This document shows positions 26,123 through 34,280 of a DNA stretch of 64,000 nt, one piece after another. This DNA comes from Granulicella sapmiensis (GTDB lineage Bacteria > Acidobacteriota > Terriglobia > Terriglobales > Acidobacteriaceae). Below the pieces are notes generated by a model, which saw only the letters and a program-made list of their open reading frames with translations, was not told the DNA's origin and made no database searches. Every line of letters starts with the position of its first letter. Position 1 is the first letter of the stretch. The position numbers and the translations under genes were made by a program. The stretch is taken from NCBI GenBank assembly GCA_026225395.1, contig JAMFSR010000019.1, positions 62,001 through 126,000 on the forward strand, in the 5' to 3' direction.

Positions 26123-26911
26123 ATGATTCGACGTGTGGCAGTGGTGGCTCTGGCTGTGTCAGTGATGAGCGCGCAAGCTCCTGCGCCTCGACCGAAGTTC
26201 GATGCGTTTGATGTGGCCACGATCAAGCCGGTGGAGTCGGAGGCGAAGCGTGGCCGGTTCATCACGATGCGGGGCAACAATCGCTTTGTGGGGCAGGATT
26301 ACACACTGAAGCTGCTGATCGCGGCGGCCTACAGCCTGAACCCGAAGACGATCTCCGGCGGCCCGGATTGGATGGACCAGCAGCATTACGATATTGCAGC
26401 CGTGACGCCGGGCGAGGTGCGGCCGAACCATGATGAGCAAATGTCGATGCTGCGCAGCCTGCTGACGGAACGCTTCAAGCTTTCGTTCCATCGCGAGTCG
26501 AAGGAGTTTTCGATCTATGCGCTGGAGGTCATCAAAGGCGGACCGAAGTTGAAGGCGAGCGCGGATGCGCCGGATGCACCTGCTGCCGTGCTCAGCACGG
26601 TCTATCCGGGGCGAATCGTGTTGCCGGCGCGCAATGCGACGATGGGCGATTTCACCTCCATGATGCAGCGCGCCATGCTGGACCGCCCGGTGGTTGACCG
26701 CACGGGATTGACGGGAAGGTACGACTTCGATCTGGAGTGGGCACCGGATGAGACGCAGTTCGGTGGCGAGATACCGGCAGCACCGGCGGATACGCCTTTG
26801 CCCCCACTCTTTGTGGCGATTCAGGAGCAGCTGGGGTTGAGGCTCGAAGCTACGCGAGGGCCGGTGCAGGGGTTGATCGTGGACAAGGCGGAGCGACCTA
26901 CAGCGGACTGA
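26123..26911 (+). CDS. TIGR03435 family soil-associated secreted protein
   Basis: 262 residues with a short signal peptide ending VMSAQ. The family pattern is present: FDVATIKPVES, a DYTLKLLIAAAYSL segment, GGPDWMDQQHYDIAA, LLTERFKLSFHRESKE and DRTGLTGRYDFDLEWAPD. The function is unknown; the family is strongly expanded in Acidobacteriota, often beside sensor peptidases. The ATG at 26123 follows GAGGTGAGG; the GTG at 26117 is inside that site. Confidence 0.85.
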   Translation: MIRRVAVVALAVSVMSAQAPAPRPKFDAFDVATIKPVESEAKRGRFITMRGNNRFVGQDYTLKLLIAAAYSLNPKTISGGPDWMDQQHYDIAAVTPGEVRPNHDEQMSMLRSLLTERFKLSFHRESKEFSIYALEVIKGGPKLKASADAPDAPAAVLSTVYPGRIVLPARNATMGDFTSMMQRAMLDRPVVDRTGLTGRYDFDLEWAPDETQFGGEIPAAPADTPLPPLFVAIQEQLGLRLEATRGPVQGLIVDKAERPTAD

Positions 26912-27027
26912 GGACGAGCGGTACACGGATTTCGGTGGTGCTCGTACAATCGAGATGGTCGTAAATCGGTTGGAGCGGCGCAGGTGGTCTCTTGCCAGCG
27001 CGGCGGCCTGATGGAGATAGTCCACGG

Positions 27028-28902
27028 ATGCAATTGAACTGGTTACCCCTGCGTGAGGATTGGGATGCGCTGCTGCGCTCGGTGAAGGGGATGGGACCCG
27101 CCGGGGTTGGGCTGGTGCTGCGGGATCTGGCTGGGAGCCGTATGGAGTTTTCGCAGATGGGCAAGCTGGACCGGGCGTTCACGCGGGCGGTGGAAGCCTG
27201 CGACGGGGCGATTCCGGGGTTGGAGCGCGTGAAGCTGGCCATTCTGGGGTCGGCGACGATCTCGCATTTGCCTCCTGGGATCCGTGTAGCCGGCCTGCGG
27301 CGCGGGTTGCAGATCGATGTCTATGAGGCGCCCTACGGCATGTACTGGCAGGAGTTGATCGATCAGGCTTCGGGGCTGCATGCGTTTGCACCGGATGTGC
27401 TGCTGCTGGCGCTCGATGCGCGGCACCTGGCCGGTGCGGAAGGTTCCACCGAAGCGGCAGCGATGGAGTTGATGCGGTCCTGCTGGCGGCAGGCGCGAAC
27501 GCAGTTTCAGTGCCAGGTGTTGCAGCAGACGGTGATGCCGGTTTTCCCGAACCTGATGGGCGACAACGAGGAGCGGCTGGCGCAATCGCCGGCGGCGATT
27601 GTGGCCAAGGTAAACGAGAGGCTGCGGGCTGAGTCTGAGGCTGAAGGCGTGGACCTGCTGGCGGTGGACCGCTTTGCGGCAGCCGAGGGCATGGAGTTCT
27701 GGTATGGCGCGGACTTCTGGCACCGCTCCAAGCATGAGGTGCATCCGAAGGCGACGGCGATCTATGGCGACCATGTGGCGCGGTTGATTGCGGCGGGGCG
27801 TGGGAAGTCGGCCAAGTGCCTGGTGCTCGACCTGGATAACACGCTGTGGGGCGGAGTGATCGGCGACGACGGCCTGAACGGCATTGTGCTTGGCCAGGGC
27901 AACGGCAACGGCGAAGCTTTCCTCGACTTTCAGCGGTATGCGCTGGGGCTGAGCCGGCGTGGCGTGATCCTTGCGGTGTGCTCGAAGAACGACGAGAAGA
28001 ATGCGCTGGAGCCTTTCGAACAGCATCCGGAGATGGTGCTGAAGCGCGGCGATATTTCCTGCTTTGTCGCCAACTGGACGGACAAGGCGGCGAACCTGCG
28101 GCATATCGCGAAGTCGTTGAACATCGGGCTTGATGCCCTGGTGTTTGCCGACGACAACCCGGTGGAGCGCGCGTTAATCCGGCAAGAACTGCCCATGGTC
28201 GCGGTGCCGGAGATGCCCGAAGACCCGGCAGGGTATGTGGCGACGGTTGCGGCAGCGGGCTACTTTGAAGGGCTGAAGATTACCGACGAAGATCGTGCGC
28301 GCGGACAGTTATACCAGGCGAATGCCGAGCGCGAGCGTCTGAAGGACACAGTCACCGACATGGGCAGCTACCTCGAGTCGCTCCGGATGCACCTGATCGC
28401 GCAGCCGTTCGATAGCGTAGGTCTGACGCGCGTGACGCAGCTGATCAACAAGACGAACCAGTTCAACCTGACCACGCAACGTCATACGGAAGCCGAGGTT
28501 ACGGCATTGATGCGTAATCCGAAGGTGGTGACGCTCCAGGTGCGGCTGCTGGATCGCTTCGGCGACAATGGCATCATTGCCATCCTGGTGGCGCGGGCCA
28601 ATGGGGCTGAGGCCGAAATTGAGACCTGGCTGATGAGCTGCCGCGTACTGGGCCGCAACGTAGAGGAAGCCTGCCTGAATGTGCTGGTGGAACAGGCCGG
28701 GGCGCTGAGGGTCCGCAGACTCGTGGGGATCTATCGTCCAACGGAGAAGAACGGCATGGTGCGAGAGATGTACCGCACACTGGGCTTTGAGCTGACGGAG
28801 ACGGAAGAGTCCGGAGCAACGCGCTGGACGCTGAACCTTGAGGACTACGAGCTCCGACCGGTGCCGATGCAGGTGGAAGTTGTGCGGGAAGCGGCAGTCT
28901 AG
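27028..28902 (+). CDS. FkbH-like HAD-IIIC / acyltransferase protein
   Basis: 624 residues in three parts: an N-terminal SGNH-like region (about 60-230, AILGSATISHLPP), a HAD-IIIC domain with DLDNT at D268-T272 (VLDLDNTLWGGVIGDDG), CSKNDE and FADDNPVER, and a C-terminal GNAT-like domain (about 470-610). Known FkbH-type enzymes take a glyceryl unit from 1,3-bisphosphoglycerate and load it on an acyl carrier protein. The next gene is an ACP, so loading of a C3 unit is the likely role. The start at 27028 is set by homology and GGAG 12 nt upstream. Confidence 0.88.
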   Translation: MQLNWLPLREDWDALLRSVKGMGPAGVGLVLRDLAGSRMEFSQMGKLDRAFTRAVEACDGAIPGLERVKLAILGSATISHLPPGIRVAGLRRGLQIDVYEAPYGMYWQELIDQASGLHAFAPDVLLLALDARHLAGAEGSTEAAAMELMRSCWRQARTQFQCQVLQQTVMPVFPNLMGDNEERLAQSPAAIVAKVNERLRAESEAEGVDLLAVDRFAAAEGMEFWYGADFWHRSKHEVHPKATAIYGDHVARLIAAGRGKSAKCLVLDLDNTLWGGVIGDDGLNGIVLGQGNGNGEAFLDFQRYALGLSRRGVILAVCSKNDEKNALEPFEQHPEMVLKRGDISCFVANWTDKAANLRHIAKSLNIGLDALVFADDNPVERALIRQELPMVAVPEMPEDPAGYVATVAAAGYFEGLKITDEDRARGQLYQANAERERLKDTVTDMGSYLESLRMHLIAQPFDSVGLTRVTQLINKTNQFNLTTQRHTEAEVTALMRNPKVVTLQVRLLDRFGDNGIIAILVARANGAEAEIETWLMSCRVLGRNVEEACLNVLVEQAGALRVRRLVGIYRPTEKNGMVREMYRTLGFELTETEESGATRWTLNLEDYELRPVPMQVEVVREAAV

Positions 28903-28949
28903 ACATTACGATAGATGCACGAAGCCAGACCAAGAGAAGAGGCCTGACC

Positions 28950-29195
28950 ATGCAGCAAGCAGAGATTTATGAACGATTGACGCAGACGCTTCGCGATGTG
29001 TTCGACGATGAAAGCCTGGTGGCGACGCCGGAGCTGACCGCGCACGACGTGAAGGAGTGGGACTCGGTGAATCACATCACGCTGGTGGTCGCCATCGAAG
29101 AGGAGTTCGGGGTGAAGTTCAAGACCGCGGAGCTTGAGAAGATGAAAAACGTGGGCCAGATGGCGGAAGCGATCGAAAAGAAAACAGCGGCGTAG
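28950..29195 (+). CDS. Acyl carrier protein
   Basis: 81-residue carrier protein of typical size. S39 in EWDSVNHITLVVAIEEEFG is the expected phosphopantetheine attachment site, and an acidic helix II follows. It lies 47 nt after the FkbH-like gene and 16 nt before the SGNH protein, so it is most likely the dedicated carrier of this cassette rather than the fatty acid ACP. Confidence 0.9.
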   Translation: MQQAEIYERLTQTLRDVFDDESLVATPELTAHDVKEWDSVNHITLVVAIEEEFGVKFKTAELEKMKNVGQMAEAIEKKTAA

Positions 29196-29211
29196 ACGGG
29201 GCAGAGACGCA

Positions 29212-30198
29212 TTGAGCGATGAATCAGCAGAAGACCGGCGGGAGTTCGGCCTGGACCTGGGTGAAGTGCGTTATGAACCGCAAAGCGGCGGTTCGCGGCT
29301 GCGCTGGTACGTGGCGGCGGTAGGCTTGTTTCCGTTCGCGCTGATCGTGTTTTCGTTCTACTGGATGTCCACCGGCGAGTACATACACCACTCCCGCAGC
29401 TTGTACCTGAGCCAGCTTGGCTATGGGGCAAAGCTGCGCGGGGCCGACTGCGATGTTGTGATCGATGGCGACTCCACCGCGATGGTGGACCTGATGCCGA
29501 AGGTGATCGCGGCGCGGACCGGGCTTTCCGCCTGCAACATTGCGGAGGTCGCGGGCGTGAAGCGCGTGAACGGCATGGCCGTTCTGACTACTTACCTCCA
29601 GCACAACCGCGCGCCGAAGTACCTGGTCTTTCAGTTCGCGCCGGAAGACCTCTCCGACCCCTGGCGCTGGCAGTGGGGTGGAACGTTTGAGGGTGTGCTC
29701 TACGGCATGCAGTTCGGGCACAAGGCAGATGTGATGCGGACACTCTGGCGGTATCCGGACTCAAGCCTGGGTAACGCGGAGCTCGGTTTCCGGTCCGGTC
29801 TGGTGTGGCATCTGACGAAGTCGCCGCCGGCCGAGGAGATGCACTCCCGCGACACGCAGCTTGGGCGAATGCCCGAGGGTGGCAAACCGCTGACGAAATG
29901 CGATGCGACCGACGATCGCAAGCTTGCCCCACAGCCGGACTGGCTCGCAAAGCTGCGCCAGACCTATGGCCAGGATGGGACGCGCGTGCTGATCGACGTC
30001 GTACCGCAGCCGACTTGCGACCCTACGGTGGGATACTACGCCGGAGCGCTGGCGGGGCTGATCGATAACAAAGTATCGACCCTGCCGCCGGAGATGTTTA
30101 TCGTAACCGGCCGTCTGCACATGAACGATGCCGGCGCTACGGTGGTGTCGGAGCGCGTGGCCACGCAAATTCTGCAAATGGAAAAGGGAGGGCGTTAG
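29212..30198 (+). CDS. Membrane-anchored SGNH-like protein (DltD/AlgX-like role)
   Basis: 328 residues with one N-terminal membrane helix (about 33-53) and an extracytoplasmic domain. IDGDSTAMV puts S88 at the SGNH block I position, and a late H303 in GRLHMNDAG stands where the catalytic His is expected, although the Asp of the usual DxxH is a Gly here. Similar single-span SGNH proteins (DltD, AlgX/AlgJ) help MBOAT acyltransferases pass acyl groups to cell-surface polymers. The start is TTG; no better in-frame start exists. It lies 4 nt before the MBOAT gene. Confidence 0.7.
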   Translation: MSDESAEDRREFGLDLGEVRYEPQSGGSRLRWYVAAVGLFPFALIVFSFYWMSTGEYIHHSRSLYLSQLGYGAKLRGADCDVVIDGDSTAMVDLMPKVIAARTGLSACNIAEVAGVKRVNGMAVLTTYLQHNRAPKYLVFQFAPEDLSDPWRWQWGGTFEGVLYGMQFGHKADVMRTLWRYPDSSLGNAELGFRSGLVWHLTKSPPAEEMHSRDTQLGRMPEGGKPLTKCDATDDRKLAPQPDWLAKLRQTYGQDGTRVLIDVVPQPTCDPTVGYYAGALAGLIDNKVSTLPPEMFIVTGRLHMNDAGATVVSERVATQILQMEKGGR

Positions 30199-30202
30199 CC
30201 AG

Positions 30203-31753
30203 ATGCTCTTCTCGTCGAACGTCTTCCTTTTCATGTTCCTCCCGGTGGCGCTGCTGGGGTATCACCTGCTGGGCCGGTTCGGTCGCGTACCTATGTTCTC
30301 GTGGCTGAGTCTGGTGTCGCTCTACTTCTACGGCTACTGGAACCCGAAGTATCTCTACCTGCTGGTGGGGTCCATCGTCTTCAACTTCGCGATGTCGCGG
30401 GTCATTGCGAAGGTGCAGCGTGACCGCGCCAAGTCAACGGCGTTGATCGCGGCAATCACGGGAAACCTGCTGCTGTTGTTCTGGTTCAAGTACTTGTTCC
30501 CGCTGCTGCATTTTGCGCTATCTGCCGGATGGGTTGGGCGGTCGTTTGGCAGCGTGCTGCTTCCGCTCGGCATTTCCTTCTTCACCTTCACGCAGATCGC
30601 CTATCTGATCGACCTGAAGCAGGAGGTGGCGGAGCCGCAGGATTTTCTTTCCTACGTGCTGTTTGTAACGTTCTTTCCGCACCTGATCGCGGGCCCGATC
30701 ATTCATCACTCGGAGATGATGCCGCAGTTTACGGCGACGAATCATCGCGGCCTGCGCGCCGACGATATGGCCGTCGGCACAACGTGGTTCCTGATGGGCC
30801 TGGGCAAAAAGGTGCTGCTGGCCGACCAGTTCGGACCAGTGGCGGATGCGCTCTACGCGAACCCTCATGGGTTCGGCGCGCAGGCCACCTGGGTGGGCCT
30901 GTTCTGCTACATGATGCAGCTGTACTTCGACTTCTCAGGCTACTCGGACATGGCGCTTGGCCTGGCGCGGATGTTCTCGCTGACGTTCCCGGTGAACTTC
31001 AACTCGCCGTACAAGGCGGCGAACATTATCGACTTCTGGCAGCGCTGGCACATGACACTGACCCGCTACCTGAACCTGTACCTCTATAACCCGTTGGCGA
31101 TGGCGATGAGCCGCCGCCGCATTCGCAAGGGCAAGAAAGCGACCAAGAAGGCGCAGCGCACACTGAGCGGCTTCTCGGAGATCATTGCCCTGCCGATGCT
31201 GTCGACGATGTTTTTGGCGGGTATATGGCACGGCGCCGGGATGCAGTTCATCCTGTTCGGGCTGGCGCACGCCGTGTACCTGACGGCGAACCATGCGTGG
31301 AGGATTTTCGTGCCGGAAGACGCGCCGGTGCAGAAGTTGCTGCCGAAGCCCGTTGGCGTGCTGCTGACGCTGGCCTGCGTGCTGGTGGGGCAGATCTTCT
31401 TCCGTGCCCATAGCGCGCGGGACGCCTTCTACGTGATGGGGACGCTGCTGCATCTGCATGGTGGCGGCGGCCTGGCGGCCTACGCCGCGCATGTGCCCGG
31501 AACTTCGAGCTTCGCGACCATCGGCTCGCAAGCCTGGGTGGTGATCGCGGCCGCGTTTGCGATTGTGTGGCTGCTGCCGAACACGCAGGAGATTCTCGGC
31601 CAGGTCGATCCGGGCGAACGGTCGCGGTCGCTGGTGGGTAACTGGATTCGGTGGAGGCCGACGGCGGCGTGGGGTTTGGTGATGATGGCGGTGACGTCGC
31701 TGACGCTGGCGATCCTGTACCTGAGCACGAGCTTTTTGTACTTCCAGTTTTGA
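30203..31753 (+). CDS. MBOAT family O-acyltransferase
   Basis: 516-residue polytopic membrane protein of the DltB/AlgI type. Family marks: LLPLGISFFTFTQIAYLID, YVLFVTFFPHLIAGPIIHH, NFNSPYKAANIIDFWQRWHM and IWHGAGMQFILFG, whose H343 is the predicted catalytic His. Such enzymes take an acyl group from a cytoplasmic carrier and move it to a polymer outside. The ATG at 30203 has GGGAGGG upstream. Last gene of the FkbH-ACP-SGNH-MBOAT cassette. Confidence 0.92.
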   Translation: MLFSSNVFLFMFLPVALLGYHLLGRFGRVPMFSWLSLVSLYFYGYWNPKYLYLLVGSIVFNFAMSRVIAKVQRDRAKSTALIAAITGNLLLLFWFKYLFPLLHFALSAGWVGRSFGSVLLPLGISFFTFTQIAYLIDLKQEVAEPQDFLSYVLFVTFFPHLIAGPIIHHSEMMPQFTATNHRGLRADDMAVGTTWFLMGLGKKVLLADQFGPVADALYANPHGFGAQATWVGLFCYMMQLYFDFSGYSDMALGLARMFSLTFPVNFNSPYKAANIIDFWQRWHMTLTRYLNLYLYNPLAMAMSRRRIRKGKKATKKAQRTLSGFSEIIALPMLSTMFLAGIWHGAGMQFILFGLAHAVYLTANHAWRIFVPEDAPVQKLLPKPVGVLLTLACVLVGQIFFRAHSARDAFYVMGTLLHLHGGGGLAAYAAHVPGTSSFATIGSQAWVVIAAAFAIVWLLPNTQEILGQVDPGERSRSLVGNWIRWRPTAAWGLVMMAVTSLTLAILYLSTSFLYFQF

Positions 31754-31819
31754 AGTTAATTGGGTTGATTCATCAATAGGAAGCTAGAAGAGTGGCCAGA
31801 CGGCCTGTATAATTGAAAC

Positions 31820-31879
31820 AACACACCCGCCACGCCTCTAGCCTTTTAGGCTATGCGCCACTTGGCGGGTTTTCCTTTT
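31820..31879 (+). ncRNA. Candidate abiF-type structured RNA upstream of the Abi_2 gene
   Basis: A perfect -10 TATAAT (31808-31813) predicts a start near 31820; the -35 is weak. The RNA folds into an outer 8-bp stem ACCCGCCA/TGGCGGGT (31825-31832 with 31863-31870), an inner CGC/GCG helix, and an apical TAGCCT-TTT-AGGCTA hairpin (31839-31853), with a one-sided CCACT bulge. It ends in TTTTCCTTTT directly before the Abi_2 ATG, so it looks like an intrinsic terminator as well. Structured RNAs in just this position are known for AbiF-type genes; identity with that class is inferred. Confidence 0.6.
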
Positions 31880-32779
31880 ATGCGGTATGCCAAACCAGCT
31901 TTGACGTTCGCGGATCAGGTAGCCCTGCTTCAGGCAAGGGGACTGATCGTAGAGAACCACGCTTACGCGGAGGAGGTGCTGAGCCACATCAGCTATTACC
32001 GGCTGAGCGCCTATTTTCGGCCTTTTAGGCAGGTTGGAACCGAACGCTTCGCCGGCGCCAGCTTCGCCGATGTGTTGGCACTCTATAAGTTCGATAAGGA
32101 TCTGCGTCTGCTTGTGAGCGACGCTCTGGAGATCATCGAAGTTCACTTTAGAACCAGGATTACGTATCACCTGGCCTTGCGCGGTGGTGCCTTTGCGTAT
32201 GCCGACCCCGTTTACTTTGTCCCAACATTCGACCATCAAGCATTTCTTACGCAGATAAGAGATCTCGAAAAGAAGCCCGCGGATAAATTTGTTGCCCACT
32301 TTAGAGGGAAATACTCGCAAGAAGCGTATCTGCCTATCTGGATGGCAACGGAACTCATGTCTTTTGGGTTCATCTCGCATATTTATAAAGCTCTTACGCT
32401 CGACCTTCAGAGGGAGGTTGCGGATTCTATTGGCGTTCATCAATCGGTGCTCAGGACGTGGCTTCATACTCTTTCCTACGTGAGGAACATTTGTGCGCAT
32501 CACGGTCGCCTCTGGAATCGTGAACTGGCCATTTCACCCAAGTTTCCAAATAAGCCTGATCGTTGGCCTTACCTTGGGGTTGATCCCAAGCGTATGTATG
32601 GAGTTATCGTTCTCATCTGTGACCTTTTGGAGAAGATCAATGTATCTACCAAATGCAGACATGCGTTGCGAGATCAACTTGCATCGGCAAACCAGATGCA
32701 GCTCGCGGGTATGTGGGTGCCAAAAAGCTGGATGACCTACGCTCCATGGACGGCAATGCAGAAAAAACAGGGGCTATAA
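31880..32779 (+). CDS. Abi_2 family (AbiD/AbiF-like) abortive infection protein
   Basis: 299 residues. The Abi_2 pattern is clear: LTFADQVALLQARGL, SHISYYRLSAYFRPFRQ, and a HEPN-type R-x4-H motif in VRNICAHHGRLWNR (R202, N203, H207) expected to cleave RNA. Known relatives protect against phage or act as RNA-regulated toxins. Codon use is less GC-rich than in flanking genes, suggesting transfer. The ATG at 31880 directly follows the U-rich end of the upstream RNA, so no normal ribosome site is free unless the RNA is read through. The end overlaps the upstream edge of ispE. Confidence 0.88.
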   Translation: MRYAKPALTFADQVALLQARGLIVENHAYAEEVLSHISYYRLSAYFRPFRQVGTERFAGASFADVLALYKFDKDLRLLVSDALEIIEVHFRTRITYHLALRGGAFAYADPVYFVPTFDHQAFLTQIRDLEKKPADKFVAHFRGKYSQEAYLPIWMATELMSFGFISHIYKALTLDLQREVADSIGVHQSVLRTWLHTLSYVRNICAHHGRLWNRELAISPKFPNKPDRWPYLGVDPKRMYGVIVLICDLLEKINVSTKCRHALRDQLASANQMQLAGMWVPKSWMTYAPWTAMQKKQGL

Positions 32780-32781
32780 CT

Positions 32782-33831
32782 TTGTCCACACGTGTTAAGT
32801 CGTTTGCAAAGATCAACCTGGGGCTGGTGGTGGGGCCGGTGCGGGTGGACGGGTTCCATGGCCTGACGACCATGTACCAGACAGTTGCGCTGCATGATTT
32901 TGTGACCGTTGAGGCGCGTGAAGCGGCGGAGACGCGGATCGTGCTGACGGCGGATCATTCAGGCGTCCCACGGACCGAGACCGGCGATGCGGAGAAGAAT
33001 ACGGCGTTTGCAATGGTCGCCGGGGCGCTCGAGCGGATGGGGCTGACTGCTGAGGTGGCGATTCATATCGAGAAAAAACTGCCGGTGCAGGGCGGCGTGG
33101 GGGCTGGATCGGCGAACGCGGTCGCGGCGCTGCTGGGGCTGGAGCGGGAGCTGGGCAAGGCTTTGCCGGGTGCGGAGCGGTTGCAGCTGGCAGCGGAGGT
33201 GGGGTCGGATGTGCCGCTGTTTTTGATCGGCGGAACGGTTTTGGGCCTCGGACGTGGCGAAGAGGTGTATCCGCTGCCGGAATTGCCGGCGATGCCATGT
33301 GTCATGGCGATTCCGAGCGTTGGGGTGTCGACGAAGCTTGCATTTCAGGCGCTGGACGCCCAAATGGCGGCCTCCGCGTTGACTTTTCCACATGCAGGCG
33401 ATAGACTAAGTGAGTTGAGCCGCGTTCTGGCAGCCGTCTGGAGTAGGGATGGCGCTGAATCTGGCCTCTCCGGTGTCAACCGCAGGACGGTTGACCTGGC
33501 CGAGATAACGGGGTCCCCAGCCAACTTGTTGGATGGGGTGTCTAATCCTCTTCTCGCGCTTGTCCGCACCGGGATCGAAAACGACTTCGAAGAAGTTGCG
33601 TTTTCACAGCATCCCTCCTTGCGTTCAACCAAGCGTGAATTAGTGGGTAGTGATCCCGGCGGTGCGGTTTTTGCGTGCCTATCTGGATCGGGTTCGGCGT
33701 TGTTTGGGCTTTATGCCAGCCAAACGGACGCACGCGCTGCTCAACAACGTGTTCTGGAAGCCGGAACGCAGGCGATTCTCACAGAGACCCTGCCAAGATC
33801 GGCGTACTGGGATACGATGTTCGCAGAGTAG
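32782..33831 (+). CDS. ispE: 4-diphosphocytidyl-2-C-methyl-D-erythritol kinase
   Basis: GHMP kinase of the MEP isoprenoid pathway; phosphorylates the 2-OH of CDP-ME. Typical start STRVKSFAKINLGLVVG, the ATP-binding loop KLPVQGGVGAGSANAVAALL and the late SGSGSALFGL. Length (349) is a little above average, with a less conserved 210-290 region. The TTG at 32782 is chosen because homology begins there and AGGGG lies about 10 nt upstream; an in-frame ATG at 32746 inside the Abi_2 gene is the alternative. It starts 2 nt after the Abi_2 stop. Confidence 0.9.
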   Translation: MSTRVKSFAKINLGLVVGPVRVDGFHGLTTMYQTVALHDFVTVEAREAAETRIVLTADHSGVPRTETGDAEKNTAFAMVAGALERMGLTAEVAIHIEKKLPVQGGVGAGSANAVAALLGLERELGKALPGAERLQLAAEVGSDVPLFLIGGTVLGLGRGEEVYPLPELPAMPCVMAIPSVGVSTKLAFQALDAQMAASALTFPHAGDRLSELSRVLAAVWSRDGAESGLSGVNRRTVDLAEITGSPANLLDGVSNPLLALVRTGIENDFEEVAFSQHPSLRSTKRELVGSDPGGAVFACLSGSGSALFGLYASQTDARAAQQRVLEAGTQAILTETLPRSAYWDTMFAE

Positions 33832-33868
33832 CTTTGCCGGCTTTCGAGAGAAGCGCGCCGGCAGGTAT

Positions 33869-33942
33869 TGGGCGATCGACTAATGGTAGGTCAACTGCCT
33901 TTGACGCAGTTTGTCTAGGTTCGAATCCTAGTCGCCCAGCCA
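33869..33942 (+). tRNA. tRNA-Gln (anticodon TTG)
   Basis: Acceptor TGGGCGA/TCGCCCA with the U1-A72 pair usual for tRNA-Gln, anticodon arm ACTGC-CTTTGAC-GCAGT giving anticodon TTG, T arm CTAGG-TTCGAAT-CCTAG, and an encoded GCCA end. Confidence 0.95.
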
Positions 33943-34280
33943 GTAGCCGCTCGCCAGGCTTGATCGCTCAGTTTGATAGCTGACCTATAAGTCCTCCGAA
34001 CAAATGAACCACAAGGGAACTTTTGATTTTTGGCGCTCGGAAACGTCGAGTGCCTAAGGATTGAGCAAGGCTCGCACTTGTCACTCAGCCTTTAAGCTGA
34101 AGCGCGGGAGTAGCAGGAAGTTTGCAGTGACTGCAACGGCAGAACAGGCCGAAGCAGGCAGTGATAGGGAACCGAAAGTCTTAGCCGTACGTTATGGTTC
34201 GGGAGAAACAGCCCGGGCCGCAAAGCAGTTAGACAAGCAGCAACGAAAACCAAAGGTCAACCAGCCTGGAGATTTTCAAC
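33943..34280 (+). other. Gap between tRNA-Gln and prs
   Basis: No convincing gene. It contains one hairpin, GGCGCTCG/CGAGTGCC (34032-34054, one G-U pair), and the leader of prs. No riboswitch was recognised. Confidence 0.4.

Noticed and set aside
33943-34280. PRPP or purine riboswitch upstream of prs
   Set aside because: Only one ordinary 8-bp hairpin is visible; no conserved riboswitch core was recognised.
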